A stretch of 64,000 nucleotides of DNA. It comes from Helichrysum umbraculigerum. Its lineage: Eukaryota; Streptophyta; Magnoliopsida; Asterales; Asteraceae. Below the pieces are notes generated by a model. The model did no database searches. It worked only from the letters and a program-made list of their open reading frames with translations, and was not told the DNA's origin. The position numbers and the translations under genes are program-made. The stretch is from contig CATIUR010000005.1 of assembly GCA_949592205.1 (NCBI GenBank), positions 85,742,777 through 85,806,776 of the forward strand, given 5' to 3'. Position 1 is the first letter of the stretch; every line of letters starts with the position of its first letter. Positions 44,289 to 57,850 of this stretch are shown here, in pieces.

Positions 44289-47200
44289 ATGGCTAGAAAA
44301 AAACGAATGTCGAAACGAGAAGGTGAGTTTACTCCGATTTTTATAAGTTTCCATTTTTTTTTTATTATTATTATTTTTTTTTAATATTTTGCTTGCTGAC
44401 GTATGCATATGTGTATCTATATGTTTTGATCTTTGCAGTTGAAGTTAATAATAGAGAAGAGCCTGAAGACATTGATGATGAAGATGATGGTACAGAATTG
44501 TTACTATTATTTTTTCTTATTTGCATGATTGTTTATATTTATTTGCTTATACATATTGAGCCGATTTTGAACTTTTTTGGGGTTTACGTGTTAGCTCTGT
44601 GTATCAGTATATGTTTTTTTTTTTTTTTTAAGTGTAGCTTTTTATTTTTTATCTTTTATTTTTTTTACTTGTTGATATATTAATATCTATATTTATTTTG
44701 CTTTTAGTTGCTCATATGCATGCTAAATCCTTTGTGTTTTATTGCTTAATTTCTATTTCTATTTGCATGATTTTTTCATTTATTTGCCTATATATATTGA
44801 GCTGATTTTGAATGTTTTGAAGGGTTTTCTAGTTAGCTCTGTGTATCAGTATAAGATATTCTTTTAGTGTAACATTTTTGTTTATTTATTTGTTTATCTA
44901 TTTATTTTTCTTTTGCTAGCTCATATGCATGATAAATTCTTTTTGTTTTATGATACTTCACTTTTGCTCTCATTGGGAATGTATATGTACTTGGATTGTA
45001 TGTAATGATCATAGTTCAAATTGAGTAGCTATAATCACCTCTCGATGGATATGTTTAAGATGATGATTCGTTTATGATATATTATCCGTTTATTCATCTC
45101 CAGTATTTTTCTTTGTATCTTCATGTTTTGAGGTTGTAATGGGATTGTTTATCTTGCATTGACCAGACGAGTTTGAGGATGATGGTTTTATAGTGAATGA
45201 TGTTGATGAAGAGGAGGAAGAGGACAATGCAAACATTGATGATGGGAAGCAAAAGAAAAGAGGGAATAAGCGGTAAATTATGTTTATGCTCTACTGTCAA
45301 TACTAATGCAATGTTGTGTTTCTAATTTCTGTTTTTTCCAACTCTAAAGAGATTTAAAGAAGACATATGTTCTTGACGATGATGATTTTGAGCTCATTGA
45401 AGAAAACTCTGCATTTCGCCGGCCGAAACTTGTAAGTCTCTTGCTAGAACTTACTGTTCGAGTTATATTTCTATATATGCTTCCAATTTCTAATTTGATC
45501 CTACCTTTGCTTTTTAATCCTTTAGGAAAGTGAAAATTTTAAGCGGTTGAAGAAAGCAAGAACGAATGCTGACGAAGGATCTTCAGGATTTTTTGATGAT
45601 TTATTTGGGGCTGATGAGGGTAGATTTAAACTACCACAACTTATTATTTGATTTAATCTAGATACGTAGCTTTATCATTGTTAGAAATCTCTCACAAATT
45701 CTTGGTACATTTCTAGACGATGGTGCTGAAGAAGATGAAATGGCTGATTTCATTGTTGAAGAAGAGGAAAAAGATGAACATGTTGGTCCATCGAGGTACA
45801 GGTTTTTCTGCTTAATTGTTATGTGGATGTTTTCTTTTTGTTGTTTCACAATTAGTTCTTTGTATGTGATGCAGGGGGCTTAATGTTGGTAAGAAAAAAT
45901 CTAAACAGGCAGGAGTTTCTTCTCGTGACATAGATGGCGATCTTGATGACCTTGGCAAGTTTGGACCCACAAAGGTTGATGCAACTAGTGGGTCGAAGGA
46001 AGCAAAGGTTGAAGATGAATTTGAACCAATCATTAATGCAGAGAAGTATATGACAAAGAAAGATGACCATATTATGGAGACAGATATTCCTGAAAGAATG
46101 CAGGTTTTGATGCTAACATGTTTCTGCTACTTTTTCAATATACCTATTTGGTTTTGCTGATCATCGTCTAAGTTTTTGCTGTAGATATCTGAGGAAATCA
46201 CTGGCCCTCACCCAAGTGTTAAAATGAGCGTAGATAGAGAGAGTAACTGGATTATTGATCAACTGAAAATGGCCAGAGGAGATAGTATAACAACTGAAGA
46301 TGGAAGTGAAAATGAGTTATCGATACTTAAGGAAGATGTGAAGAGGTTTTTGGAGCTTGTGCATGTTGAAAAGTTAGAGGTGAGTATTATATCCAACACA
46401 AACTGTAGAATCCCATGTTTTTATGCTTAAATTTCAATTTCTTCTTGTATCAGGTACCATTCATTGCTATGTATAGGAAGGAGGAATGCCCTAGCCTGTT
46501 TAAGGATCAAGAATTACAGGAAGCTGGCATGGAGAATCAATATGATTCTGACCAAAAACCCACACTGCGGTGGCACAAGGTGATTAAAATAAACTAAAGT
46601 TTTGTTGCATCATTAACAGAGTCGTCTGGCTTGACCCATTTACTTATGGAAGGGCCAATAATGGCAGGCCAATGTAATAACATAAAATGTTAGCTTAAAA
46701 GGAAGCAAATCAAATCACTCAAGAAAGTCGTCAAAAGGGTATTAGTAATGCATAGAACTGTGAAACCTTTTCAAAACGTTATGTTAAAAGTAATAATATA
46801 TTATTGGAATCACGAGTACTCACCATATTGATATGCTTAAAACTAAAATTTTGACAGTGTTTTGAGTTAACTTAACCGGATCCGACTTGTTCCAAATTTG
46901 CTTCTTATGCCCCGTTACCCACCTTGCCCGCACACTGAAATGGCTATTAGACAATGCTCACAAGAGGTGGGGATATTTCTGCAGGTACTCTGGAATATTA
47001 TGGAGTTGGATAGAAAGTGGTTACTGTTTCAAAAACGAAAAAGTGCTCTACAGTTGTACTACAGTAAAAGATTTGAAGAAGAAGGAAACATATATGATGA
47101 GACACGCGATCATTTGGACCAGAAATTCTATGAATCAATTATTAAGTCTCTCAATGTGGCTGAGACTGAAAGGGAAATTGATGATGCTGACTCAAAATTT

Positions 47201-50200
47201 AACCTTCATTTCCCGCCTGGTGAGGTTGTTGTAGATGATGGAGAATTCAAGAGGCCAACGAGGAAATCTCTGTATGGGAGTTGCACTGAAGCTGGATTGC
47301 GGGAAGTGGTTAGCAAGTTTGGCCATAGCTCTGAGGAATTTGGATTACAGATCTCTCTTCAACAAATGGTAAGTTAGTAACTTTTTGATAGTCATTTGCA
47401 TGAATGATAAAATATTTATTCTGATGCACTTGTTCTGCAGAGAATGGATGAACTAGAGGATGCTGAGGAAACACCGGATGATGTGGCATCAAGGTTCACA
47501 TGTTCACTGTTTGAGAACCCACAAGCTGTGCTGAGAGGTGCTAGGCACATGGTATGATAACCATATTGCATTGTTTGGTATGATGGAATTGGAGAAGGGT
47601 TGAAATGGTCTATTATGTTGAAATGATTATTAGCTGATTGTTTTTCTTAAGGGAAGGAGGAATGTGATTCCTTCCGTTTTGCTGGCTTTCATTCCATGGT
47701 CAAGGGTTGTTTTTCTTCCTTCCATCATTGAATGGGTTGTAACTTCACAATATCGCCTCTTTTTTTCCACTGTCTAATCTTTAGTAACCCCAAACACACT
47801 ACGATATCAACTCCAGTAATAATCGTAGTTTTTATTTTTCTTCTATAAATAAGGAAGACTTTTAATTTTAATCTGATTTCATATTTTCTTGATCACTTGA
47901 ACTTTATGGTTTTTTCTTTCCAGTAAAATTCACTTCTGCATACCAGACCTTATATTTGAATGTTTATTCCATTCCTAGAGGTCAACCAAACTTGATGATG
48001 GAATGGAATGACTCATTCCATAACTTTCTTCATTTCATTCCTTGGTCATTAAATTCCGTGCAAACATTGTTTATTTGTTTTTTGTGTTCTTTTTGTATTT
48101 CTTTTGTTAACTCTCGTGCCATATCACTTGGTCCTGAATGTATGCTTAATCTGCTGTGCTTATGTTTCATTTATTATATTAGGCTGCCGTTGAGATCAGC
48201 TGTGAGCCATCCGTGAGGAAACATGTTCGTAGCATCTATATGGATAATGTAACAATATCAACAAGTCCCACTTTTGATGGAAAGGTGGCAATAAATACTC
48301 ATCATCAATATTCAGGGATCAAGTGGTTGAAGGACAAACCTTTGACAAAATTTGAGGATGCACAGTGGCTTCTTATTCAAAAGGCTGAGAGGGAGAATCT
48401 TATCCAAGTTTCTGTCAAGCTTCCTACTTCTATCCATGATAAGCTATTAAGTGATGCTCATGATTGTTACCTTAGTACTAGCGTGAGTAAATATTCTCAA
48501 TTGTGGAATGAACAACGAAAGCAGATTATAATAGATGCCTTTAATGGTCTTCTTTTACCTGCTATGGAGAAAGAAGCCAGGGCCTTGTTAACAAGTAAAG
48601 CAAAAGGCTGGTTATCAATGGAATATGGAAGGTCACTATGGAACAAAGTCTCTGTAGCGCCTTATCAGAGGCAAGGTCTTGATGGTAATTCCTCACGAGA
48701 TCCACCGAGAGTGATGGCATGCTGTTGGGGTCCAGGAAGGCCTTCAACTACTTTTGTGATGTTGGATTCTTTTGGGGAAGTTCTTGATGTTTTATCTGCC
48801 AGCTCTTTAAGTATTCGTGGTCAGAGTGTTAATGATCAGCAACGCAAAAAAAACGATCAACAACGCATTTTGAAGTTCATGGTGGATCACAAACCGGATG
48901 TCGTCATTTTGGGAGCTGTGAGTGTGCCTTGCAGCCGACTGAAGGAGGATATATTCGAGGTGTGTTTTTATTCATCTTTTATCTTCTTAGGTTCATTATA
49001 AACTTGCCTATTTATTGAAGATATTATGGCACTTCCTTTTTCTGTTCGTGTAAAATAGAGTTTAATGTGGATGGGTTAAAAGTTGCCCACGTTGTATTTT
49101 TAATGCCCGAAGTTTTTTCTTTCAAAAAAAGAGGATATACTTATTAAAATATTATACTTTTTTGTAGTCATATTAACAGATTAGTTAATTATAAGTTCAC
49201 TAATTTTGGAAAAAGCATTTCAGTTCAAACCAACATAACCTGATTGCAGCCTGTACCAAGATTCCCCACTTTGACCCATTATATGACTAGCCCTATCTTT
49301 TCATTTACCAGCTCTTCTGTTGATCTACCCTTGTATGTAATTCTGTTTTTCATGTTCGTTTCTTTTTGGTAATGTACTGAAAGTGCAGATATGCAACATC
49401 ATCCATTTACATCATTGTGTTTTTATCATCAGGTTATATCGAAGTTGGCAGAAGTTAACTTTGGAGATGGTGTCCAGAGCATCGACGGGCTAAATGTTAT
49501 ATATGGTGACGAGTCTCTGCCGCGCTTGTATGAAAATTCAGAAATATCATCTGAGCAGCTTCAGCCTCGATCTGGCAAGTGACTTACATGTTAATCGATG
49601 ATTGGGCCTAGTAGAAATCAGATTTGACCCCTAAAATGTTTTTTCGTGTTATATTTGCTCAATATTTTGTTGACAATAAATTAAAAGGTTAGCTATTAAC
49701 GAAATAGGTCAAATGTTGGTAAGTTATATTAATGATGCATAAAACATCATATAGCTTTTTAACAAAATAAAAAACTTGCGAGCAAAAATTGTTTTGGTTC
49801 AGCGCAACAGGAGCCCGTACTGGCTTCTTCCCCAACCCGCCTTATGTCGCTAGTTTTTTAAAAATTCTGTCGTTATACCTCTAATATAAAAGTTGACTTC
49901 TTCAGGCATTGTAAAGCGTGCTGCTGCCCTTGGACGTTATCTTCAAAATCCATTAACAATGGCTGCAACTCTTTGTGGACCCGGGAAGGAGATATTATCC
50001 TGGAAACTTACTCCTTTAGAGAGCTTTCTTTCTTCTGATGAGAAGTATAAAATAGTTGAACAAGTTATGGTAGATGTCACCAACCAAGTGGGGCTTGATG
50101 TAAATACGGCTATAAGTCATGAATGGTTATTTGCTCCTCTACAGTTCATTTCCGGGCTGGGACCCACAAAGGCTGCTTCTTTACAACGATCCTTTATGAG

Positions 50201-53200
50201 ATCTGGTTCTATATACACTAGAAAGGACTTATTAAATCATGGTCTTGGTAGAAAGGTGTTTATAAATGCTGTTGGTTTCTTACGTGTTAGGCGAATTGGG
50301 AATGCTACTAGTAGTAGTCAGTTGATTGATGCATTAGACAATACAAGAATCCACCCGGAATCATATCGTGTGGCACAAGAGTTAGCTAAAGATATTTACC
50401 TTGCAGATGTAAACGATCATGTCATCGATGATGATGATGATGATGAGATGATTGAGATGGCGATTGATCATGTGAAACAAAACCCTAGTCTGTTAAATAG
50501 TCTTGAAGTAGATACATATGCCACATCTAAGAAATTGGAAAGTAAGAAAGACACAATCGGTCTTATAAAGCTGGAATTGATGCACGGTTTTCAGGATTGG
50601 CGAAGGGAATATGTAGAACCGAGTCAAGATGAAGAGTTTTCCATGATTTCTGGGGAAACAGAGAGTAACCTTTCTGAGGGAAGAATTGTGCGGGTTACAG
50701 TTCGCCGGGTCCTACCTGAAAGGGCTGTTTGTAGTCTTGAATCAGGGTTGAGTGGCATGCTTTACAAGGAAGATTATAGTGATGATGTTGATGACGATGG
50801 GTTGACTGAAAAGTTGAAGGAAGGTCAAAGTTTGACTTGCAAAATTAAGTCAATTGTGAAAGATAGGTACCAAGTTTTCCTTAGCTGTAAGGAAAGTCAC
50901 ATGAGGAGTAAATGGTCTTCTGAGAATGATAAACCCGTGGATCCTTATTATCAGGAAGTTCGTGAAACCTCAGGTACTGGAGACGAAAAGCCAAATAAAG
51001 TGAAGGAGATAGCAAAGAAACTTTTTAAGCCAAGAATGATTGTTCATCCTCACTTCAAAAATGTTACAATCGATGATGCAATAGAGGTTAGTTTAATCTA
51101 TTTATATTTATACTAGTTCTTTTTCTACGTTGAAAGGGGCTGTGTAATTAATTATTGTTGCTTTTTGATACTCATTAGTTTATTTATTATTTTCACAGTT
51201 GCTGTCCGGGAAAGAATCTGGTGAGAGTCTCTTCCGTCCCAGCTCTCGTGGTCCGTCATATTTAACGTTGACTCTCAAAGTTTATAATGGAGTGTATGCT
51301 AACAAGGACATTCTAGAAGTTGGAAAAGACCACAAGGATATTACAAGCTTGCTTCATCTTGGGAAAACATTAAAAATAGGAGATGATGTGTTCGCAAATC
51401 TTGATGAGGTCGGATTTTAATTATATTTAAGAATAGTTTGCTTACGTGATTTATATATAATAACCATTTACTTTTTTTATATTCAGGTAATTGCTCAATA
51501 TGTGGATCCATTGGTAGCTAATTTGAAGAAAATGCTGGATTACAGAATGTTTAAACATGGGACAAAAGCTGAAGTTGATGAGACTTTGAGGAAGGAAAAA
51601 TCTGAACACCCTTTGAGAATTGTTTATTCTTTTGGTGTATCTCATGAACATCCAGGTGCATTCATTCTAACATACATACGAACTTCGAATGCACATCATG
51701 AGTATATTGGATTGTATCCTAAAGGGTTTAGATTCCGGAAGCAGATGTTTGAGGAAATTGATCGGTTAGTAGCATATTTCCAAAAACACATTGATGATCC
51801 CCGTGAACTGATTCACCCAGCTGCTACTGGTTGGGGTGGGTCTGACAATCAGGATGGTGGTGGTCGTGGGCGGGGAAGAGGACGCGGGCGAGGACGGGGA
51901 CGTGGAAGAGGAAATGACAACGAAAATGATAACCAGGAATCGGGTTACGGAGGTGGCGGTGATGGTGGAAGAAGCTGCTATAAATGTGGTGAGGAGGGGC
52001 ATATGTCTAGAGAATGCCCGCAAGGTGGTGGAGGTGGAGGTGGTGGTGGTGGTGGCAGAAGCTGCTATAAGTGTGGTGAGGAGGGGCATATGTCTAGAGA
52101 ATGCCCGCAAGGTGGTGGAGGTGGTGGTGGAGGTGGTGGTGGCAGAAGCTGCTATAAGTGTGGTGAGGAGGGGCACATGTCTAGAGAATGCCCGCAAGGT
52201 GGTGGAGGTGGTGGTGGAGGTGGTGGTGGCAGAAGCTGCTATAAGTGTGGTGAGGAGGGGCACATGTCTAGAGAATGCCCGCAAGGTGGTGGAGGTGGTG
52301 GTGGTGGAGATGCAGGTGGTGGTGGTGGTGGTGGTAGCTGGGGTGGTGGTGGTGGAGGTTGGGGACAGAAGAATAATGATGCTTCTGGTTCAGGTAATGC
52401 TGATAGTAGTGGGTGGGGCAGCAAGAAGACTACAGAAGCAGTAGGAGGTGCATGGTCTGGTGCAAGTGGCGGAGATGGTGGAGATAGTGGTGGGTGGGGC
52501 AGTAAGAAGAGTACTGAAGGAGAAGGAAATGGTGGATGGTCTAGTGGTGGTGGTGGTGGTTGGGGGAAAAAGAATAATGATGCTTCTGGTTCACTCGGTG
52601 CAAGTATGGATGTAGATGATAACGGGTGGGGGAGCAAGAAGAGTACCGAAACAGGAGGAAGTGGTGGTGGCAGTTGGGGGCAGAAAACTAGCGATGCTTT
52701 TGGTTCAGGTGATATCAACGTTGATGCAGATAGTGGCGGGTGGGGGAGCAAGAAGGGTACTGAAACAGGAGGAGGTGGTTGGGGGGGATCTGACAATCAA
52801 GATGGTGGTGGTCGTGGGCGGGGAAGAGGACGGGGGAGAGGAAGAGGAAGGGGACGAGGAAATGACTCTGACAATGATAACCAGGACTCGGGTTGGGGTG
52901 GTGGTGGTGGCAGCAGTGGAGGTGGTTGGGGGGGCTCTGACAATCAAGATAGTGGTGGTCGTGGGCGGGGAAGAGGTCGGGGAAGAGGAAATGACTCTGA
53001 CAATGATAACCAGGATTCGGGTTATGGAGGTAGTGGTGGCAGTTGGGGTGGTGGTGCAAGTGACAGAAGTGGTGGTAGTTGGGGACAGAAGAATAATACT
53101 GCTTTTGGTTCAGGTGATGCAGATGGCAGTGGGTGGGGCAGCAAGAAGAGCACGGAAGCAGTAGGAGGTGCATGGTCTGGTGCAAGTGGTGGGGGTGGTG

Positions 53201-53574
53201 GAAGTTGGGGGAAGAAGAATAGCAGTGATTCTGGTTCAGGTGATGCTAATGCTGATGCAGGTGGAAGTGGTGGATGGTCTGGTGGTGGTGGAGGTGGGGG
53301 CAGTTGGGGACAGAAGAACAATGATGCAGATAATAGTGGGTGGGGAGGTAGCAAAGAAAGTACTCAAGGAGGAAGTGGTGGATGGTCTGGCGGTGGTGGT
53401 GGTGCAAGCAGTGGAGGTGGTGGCGGTTGGGGGCAAAAAGCTAGTGGTGCTTCTGGTTCAGGTGATGCCAACAAGGATGCAGATGATGCAGGATGGGGTG
53501 GCAACAAGAGAAGTTCTGGGAGTGGTGGTGGATGGTCTGCTGGTGGCGGCGGCAGCAGTGGCGGTGGTTGGTGA
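44289..53574 (+). CDS. SPT6L: SPT6-like transcription elongation factor with zinc-knuckle GW tail
   Basis: Sixteen exons, about 1962 residues: 44289-44322, 44439-44489, 45167-45272, 45350-45431, 45526-45619, 45717-45795, 45875-46103, 46185-46379, 46454-46579, 46985-47368, 47441-47551, 48183-48959, 49433-49574, 49906-51086, 51199-51408, 51487-53574. Frame holds at each junction; intron 13 has a GC donor. Order: acidic N-terminus (1-150), core, YqgF-like fold (about 670-755), helix-hairpin-helix (FISGLGPTKAA, about 870-920), S1 domain (about 1060-1140), tandem SH2 (about 1183-1370). The tail (about 1380-1962) is Gly-rich with RG runs, four CCHC knuckles and over twenty GW/WG pairs. SPT6 is a histone chaperone that travels with RNA polymerase II; the GW tail of the plant protein is of the Argonaute-binding type. 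The Arabidopsis protein is shorter, about 1650 residues as I recall. Confidence 0.93.
51976..52311 (+). repeat. 87-bp coding tandem repeat with CCHC zinc knuckle
   Basis: Four units start exactly 87 bp apart (Cys codons at 51976, 52063, 52150, 52237). Each encodes CYKCGEEGHMSREC plus a poly-Gly linker. The knuckle follows C-X2-C-X4-H-X4-C. Units differ only at a few silent or Gly codons, so the array grew recently. Confidence 0.95.
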
Positions 53575-54437
53575 TGGTAATTAACTCATGTTCGGGATTT
53601 CTATCTTTTGTTATGTTAATAACTTGACTGTTAGAATGCTTATGTGGAAGTTGTGAATCCTGCTTTACTTGCTTTGTTTAATCAAATCCAATGCAAAACA
53701 CTAATATTAACCGAAAGACTTCAGCTGTAGTTGAATATTACATGCATGAAGAGAACTTGCACATGTTCAAAACTAAAAACCTGCTGTTAATGTTTTGGAC
53801 AAATTTTCTGGCCTTGGGATTTTTTCTGAATTGCGAGCCAATGAACACATGATATTTGATGCACATTTATAAGGAAAATCAACATTAATCTGTATTAGAG
53901 AACTGTGCTACTGATTGGCAGCATTCCCATCGTTTGAACCCAATAAATGCTGGGTACAACATTATCGAAGAATACTTGTGTAATACATGTAACAACCATC
54001 GGATAAACTCCTGCGTTACTTGCATTCCAATGAAGTTAACATTGATGGATATAATAGTTGGATACTTGTTTAATCTTCAATTTTTGCCATACCTACATTC
54101 ATGGTTAGTCTGTCTTCATGTAACAGGAAGTTCAAATGGTACAATATCGCTGTCGATACTCTTTCTGATTTACTCTCCTCTGGACGTTGGAATTTTTGTT
54201 TTGTCTTGGCGACGCAGGTCATGTTCAGTCGATTCCATTTGACACGGTTGATATCAACTCATTTCACTTCTCTATCTCCATTGGCTTTTAATCTAGAGTT
54301 CTAGACTATTAACCATTGTTTTCGTTGAACTACTTAAATTTGTGTCTATAACGCATCCACTCTCTCCCGTAGGTTGTCAAATTGTGTCAAAACATTTAAT
54401 CATATTCCCAAAAATCACTCAAATTTGTCTCGACACT

Positions 54438-54440
<3 letters not shown>
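53575..54440. other. SPT6-like 3' UTR and downstream spacer
   Basis: Presumed 3' UTR followed by sequence without a supported gene. The frame at 53934-54242 has no recognised domain. Confidence 0.5.

Positions 54441-54472
<32 letters not shown>
54441..54472. repeat. (AT)16 microsatellite at viral insertion edge
   Basis: An uninterrupted AT run directly before the caulimovirid-derived sequence. Confidence 0.9.
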
Positions 54473-54476
<4 letters not shown>

Positions 54477-54647
54477 ATGACGATGTTATAACTCTTTAAT
54501 TATGTAATAAGTGTTATCTTAAAATTTTTATCCTATGTAAAATGAAAAAGTGAAAATTATCAAAGGCATATTATCAAAAAGACCACAATTATCAAATCAT
54601 TTACACATGGTAGACAAGCATTCAATTCAACAAGAAGACAAGCAACT

Positions 54648-54883
54648 AGTGGAAGATGTCTACAAAAGCAACTTAGTAGAAGATGTCTACAAAAGAACTT
54701 AGTGGAAGATGTCTACAATAATTCTACATATGGACAAGGCAACTTACCTCCATTATTCAAAAAAGAAGACAAAAGTAGATGAATAATTTTAAGGATTCTC
54801 TACAATTTTCAAAAGAAGAAATGAAGTTGTCGGACACCAATTATAGTGGCAATCATTCAAGAATACTTTCAAGTCTATAAAAG
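54648..54883 (+). promoter_or_regulatory. Caulimovirid-type promoter remnant
   Basis: Three direct repeats of AGTGGAAGATGTCTACAA (54648-54665, 54675-54692 with one change, 54701-54718; period 26-27 bp) lie 160-230 bp before a TATA box TATAAAAG (54876-54883). Repeats upstream of a TATA box before the primer-binding site are what a 35S-type promoter would show. Activity is unknown. Confidence 0.6.
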
Positions 54884-55262
54884 AAGTATGGAAGGACATT
54901 AGAAGAAACAAGCAAATTTTCCAGCAAAAACATTTCTACACAAACACTTCAACAAAGTTTCAAATGTATGAAAACCAATAACCCTTCCAAAGTAGTAGTA
55001 TTGTCTACCACTCAATGTTCATAAACTCTAGACTTTCCAATTATAATTTCTCTCTATATTTGTAAAGATTGTCAAAGGATTCTTCCTTGTAATTGTCAAA
55101 AGTTTTGTGATAATAATATCTCAGGTATTTTAATATATTTCTTACTCTTTTATGCTTAATTATGCTTGTATGCTTGCATATATTACCCATTAAAAATCAG
55201 TAATTTTTAGAATTAGAAATTGTATTAATTAATCTTCTTCCTAAAATAGATTCTTCCTAAAA

Positions 55263-55275
55263 TGGTATCAGAGCC
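55263..55275 (+). other. Primer-binding site of the caulimovirid copy
   Basis: TGGTATCAGAGCC, complementary to initiator tRNA-Met, about 380 bp after the TATA box. Confidence 0.85.
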
Positions 55276-55839
55276 GTGTGCTTTCTTTTTGACGTGGTAG
55301 TAGTATGGATATCTTTTTTATAAAATGTTAAATAAGTGTTTGAATTTTGACATGTTAAAAGAAAAATTAATTTATATGTTGATAAAATATATGTCTGCGT
55401 TGGTAAGCCATGTTGATCAGTTGGATGGATTAGCCGCAGTATGAATTATAAGACGGCCGGATCACAACGATATGGGGGTGTTCCCGGATATGGTATATTT
55501 GTTCAACTATATAAATTAAGTTTTCCAATAACAAGTTAGAATAAAAACAATTATTTACAGAAATATGAATAAACTATCCATCCAGACTACTATTAAATCG
55601 AAAGGACAGTTCTACTTCTAATATTGAAGAAGAACAAGATCAAACAAATTCTATTGAAATTTCTATTTCAAATATTGAGAGTAATTTGTTAAATTGGAAT
55701 ATACCCAAACACGATGTTAAAACTATTTATAAAATAGGATCATTTGATTATTTTCAAGGATACTCCATAAAAACAACAGAGAAAACTATACATTTATTAC
55801 AAAATCACCAAAATATACCATTGTTTTCTTAAACTGCTA

Positions 55840-56224
55840 TAAAAGAACATAAGAAAAATTATAAATTTTTACATATAGGATTAGTTCAAGTAGCTATTAA
55901 ACCTATGACAAGAATATGATTAGACATCCCTACACTCATTATATAAAGAGATGCTAGATTATTAAATTTTAAGACTTCTTTATTAGCCATGACAGAATCT
56001 AATATATTTAATGGTCCGATATATTTTAATTGTTATCGTAATTTTACTATATCATTATATGATCGTAATATACTAGATACCTTAACTCTAACAATTAGTA
56101 CTAAGAATTTAGAAACAAAAGAAGGATCTGACCCGGTTGTAGTTATATATAGAATATACTATAAAACCATCACAACCACTATAGAACCTCGTTCTAGGTT
56201 AATATCACCAAAAGATGAAACTTA
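55840..56224 (+). pseudogene. Viral movement protein remnant
   Basis: Recognised by a block with GPIYFNCYRNFTISL and the following LDTLTLTI, typical of caulimovirid 30K-type movement proteins, which widen plasmodesmata. Stop codons precede the block (for example near 55918 and 55949). The open part 55989-56224 is only a C-terminal piece. Non-functional. Confidence 0.8.
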
Positions 56225-57850
56225 AAATTTGAAGCTAATACCCAACATTATAAAATAAATATACCTAAAAAATAAAAATGGAATGAAATTACCCAAAATC
56301 AAACCTGGAATAGAGAAGATATAAGTATACCTAAACCAATAGAAAATGCTAATCAAGTATCTAATATTATAGAAAACACTGATGGAAGAATAAACATAAC
56401 TTTTAAAAACAATAAAGTAGAACCATCGAGACTTTCTACTTATATCCCAGAATCTTCTAGTTCTATGTTAGATGAAAATATATATTTAAAAAGAGCTCAA
56501 TCTATGAAAATGAGAGGAGTAGATTTTAATCAATCTTTACTTAAACCTTTATATGAAGATGATAATAAAAGTGATGATTTTAATAATACATACAAACCAA
56601 CTAGTTCTGAAATAGATTGTTATAGAGATGAGCAATTATGAGTGATACAAAAATACATATAAAAAATGATAGAAATAGGGGAACAGGTTTATATTTAAGA
56701 AATTTATATATAGAAAGAAATGAATTAATAATAGAGATAAGAAATATAGAGGATAAAATAAAAAGAAAAGAATTAGAAAAGAAACATATAAAATTTCTAC
56801 TACGCCTATTAAAGATTAAAGGTCAAATTCTCAATTAACCAAAGAAGCAAGAGCTAAACTAGTAATCTGCTAAAATGACAAACAAATGTAACTAAACAAG
56901 ATCTAGATTATTTAGAAAATGAAATAAATAATGATTATAATAAAGAGAAATTTGATTGGTATAATTTTAAATTTGATAAAAGTCAAAGAAATATAAATCA
57001 ATTGAAATGGCATTTGTATGTATTTAAAAATAATGAAGTCATGCAATTCTTCTCATGGTTACATATATACTGTGTAAAAAAGGAATGGATTTTCCCTATC
57101 TAGAAAAAGCCGAAACAATAACTAATATAAATAAAACATATATTAATCTTAAAACACAGGAAGAATCAGTAGGAATTCATCCACCTTATGAAGATATAAT
57201 AATTAACCAAAATAATAAAGAATATGTAGGCATTCCTTTAGTTGAAGTAAAAGAACAAGATTCTAATAAAACTCTAAAACAAATAGGATATCAAAATAAT
57301 TATACAAATGAAGTATTAAGTACCATAGGCCAACAACTAGATCGAATAGAAAAAAATGACTACAGTAAACCCAGTACTTCAAAATCTAATAATAAACAAG
57401 TTATAGAAGAAAGTCCTTTATTTATACCATATCAAATAGATACTCCTATAAATTTAGGAAGACATAATATTATACTGAAAGAGATTGAAACTAAATTATC
57501 TTAATTAAATATATCAAATAATAAAATTAATGTAATAAATGAAGAAGAATCTTCAGAAGATGATCTTCCTAATATAGAAAATCAATTTGATAATTATGAA
57601 GTAAGTAGAATAAAACATAACCCTTATACTTCAAATAAAACTTTTACTCCAAGTCAGAAACTCGAAATTATTATTATAGACCAACACTTCCAGATTTACA
57701 ATGTGAAGAATGTCATACTCTAGTACAAACTAAATATGATGGAACTTCTATATATGAATAGAATATAGATGGTCAATCAGAATATCAAATCTTGAATTTA
57801 TTACAAGAAAATGACTATGGCAGCTACTGCGTATAAATCAAATGAACATA
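56225..57850 (+). pseudogene. Caulimovirid middle region, unassigned
   Basis: AT-rich coding-like sequence with pieces open at 56638-56838 (Lys/Glu/Ile-rich, coiled-coil-like) and 57055-57504. It lies between movement and coat protein regions. I cannot name the product. Several stops separate the pieces. Confidence 0.5.

Noticed and set aside
51766..53436. Long frames opposite and alongside the SPT6-like tail
   Set aside because: They are shadows of the Gly-rich repeat coding region, of low complexity, and the plus frame has clear domains.
53934..54304. Two overlapping frames of 67-102 codons downstream of SPT6L
   Set aside because: No recognised domain, overlapping frames and no splice structure; likely chance.
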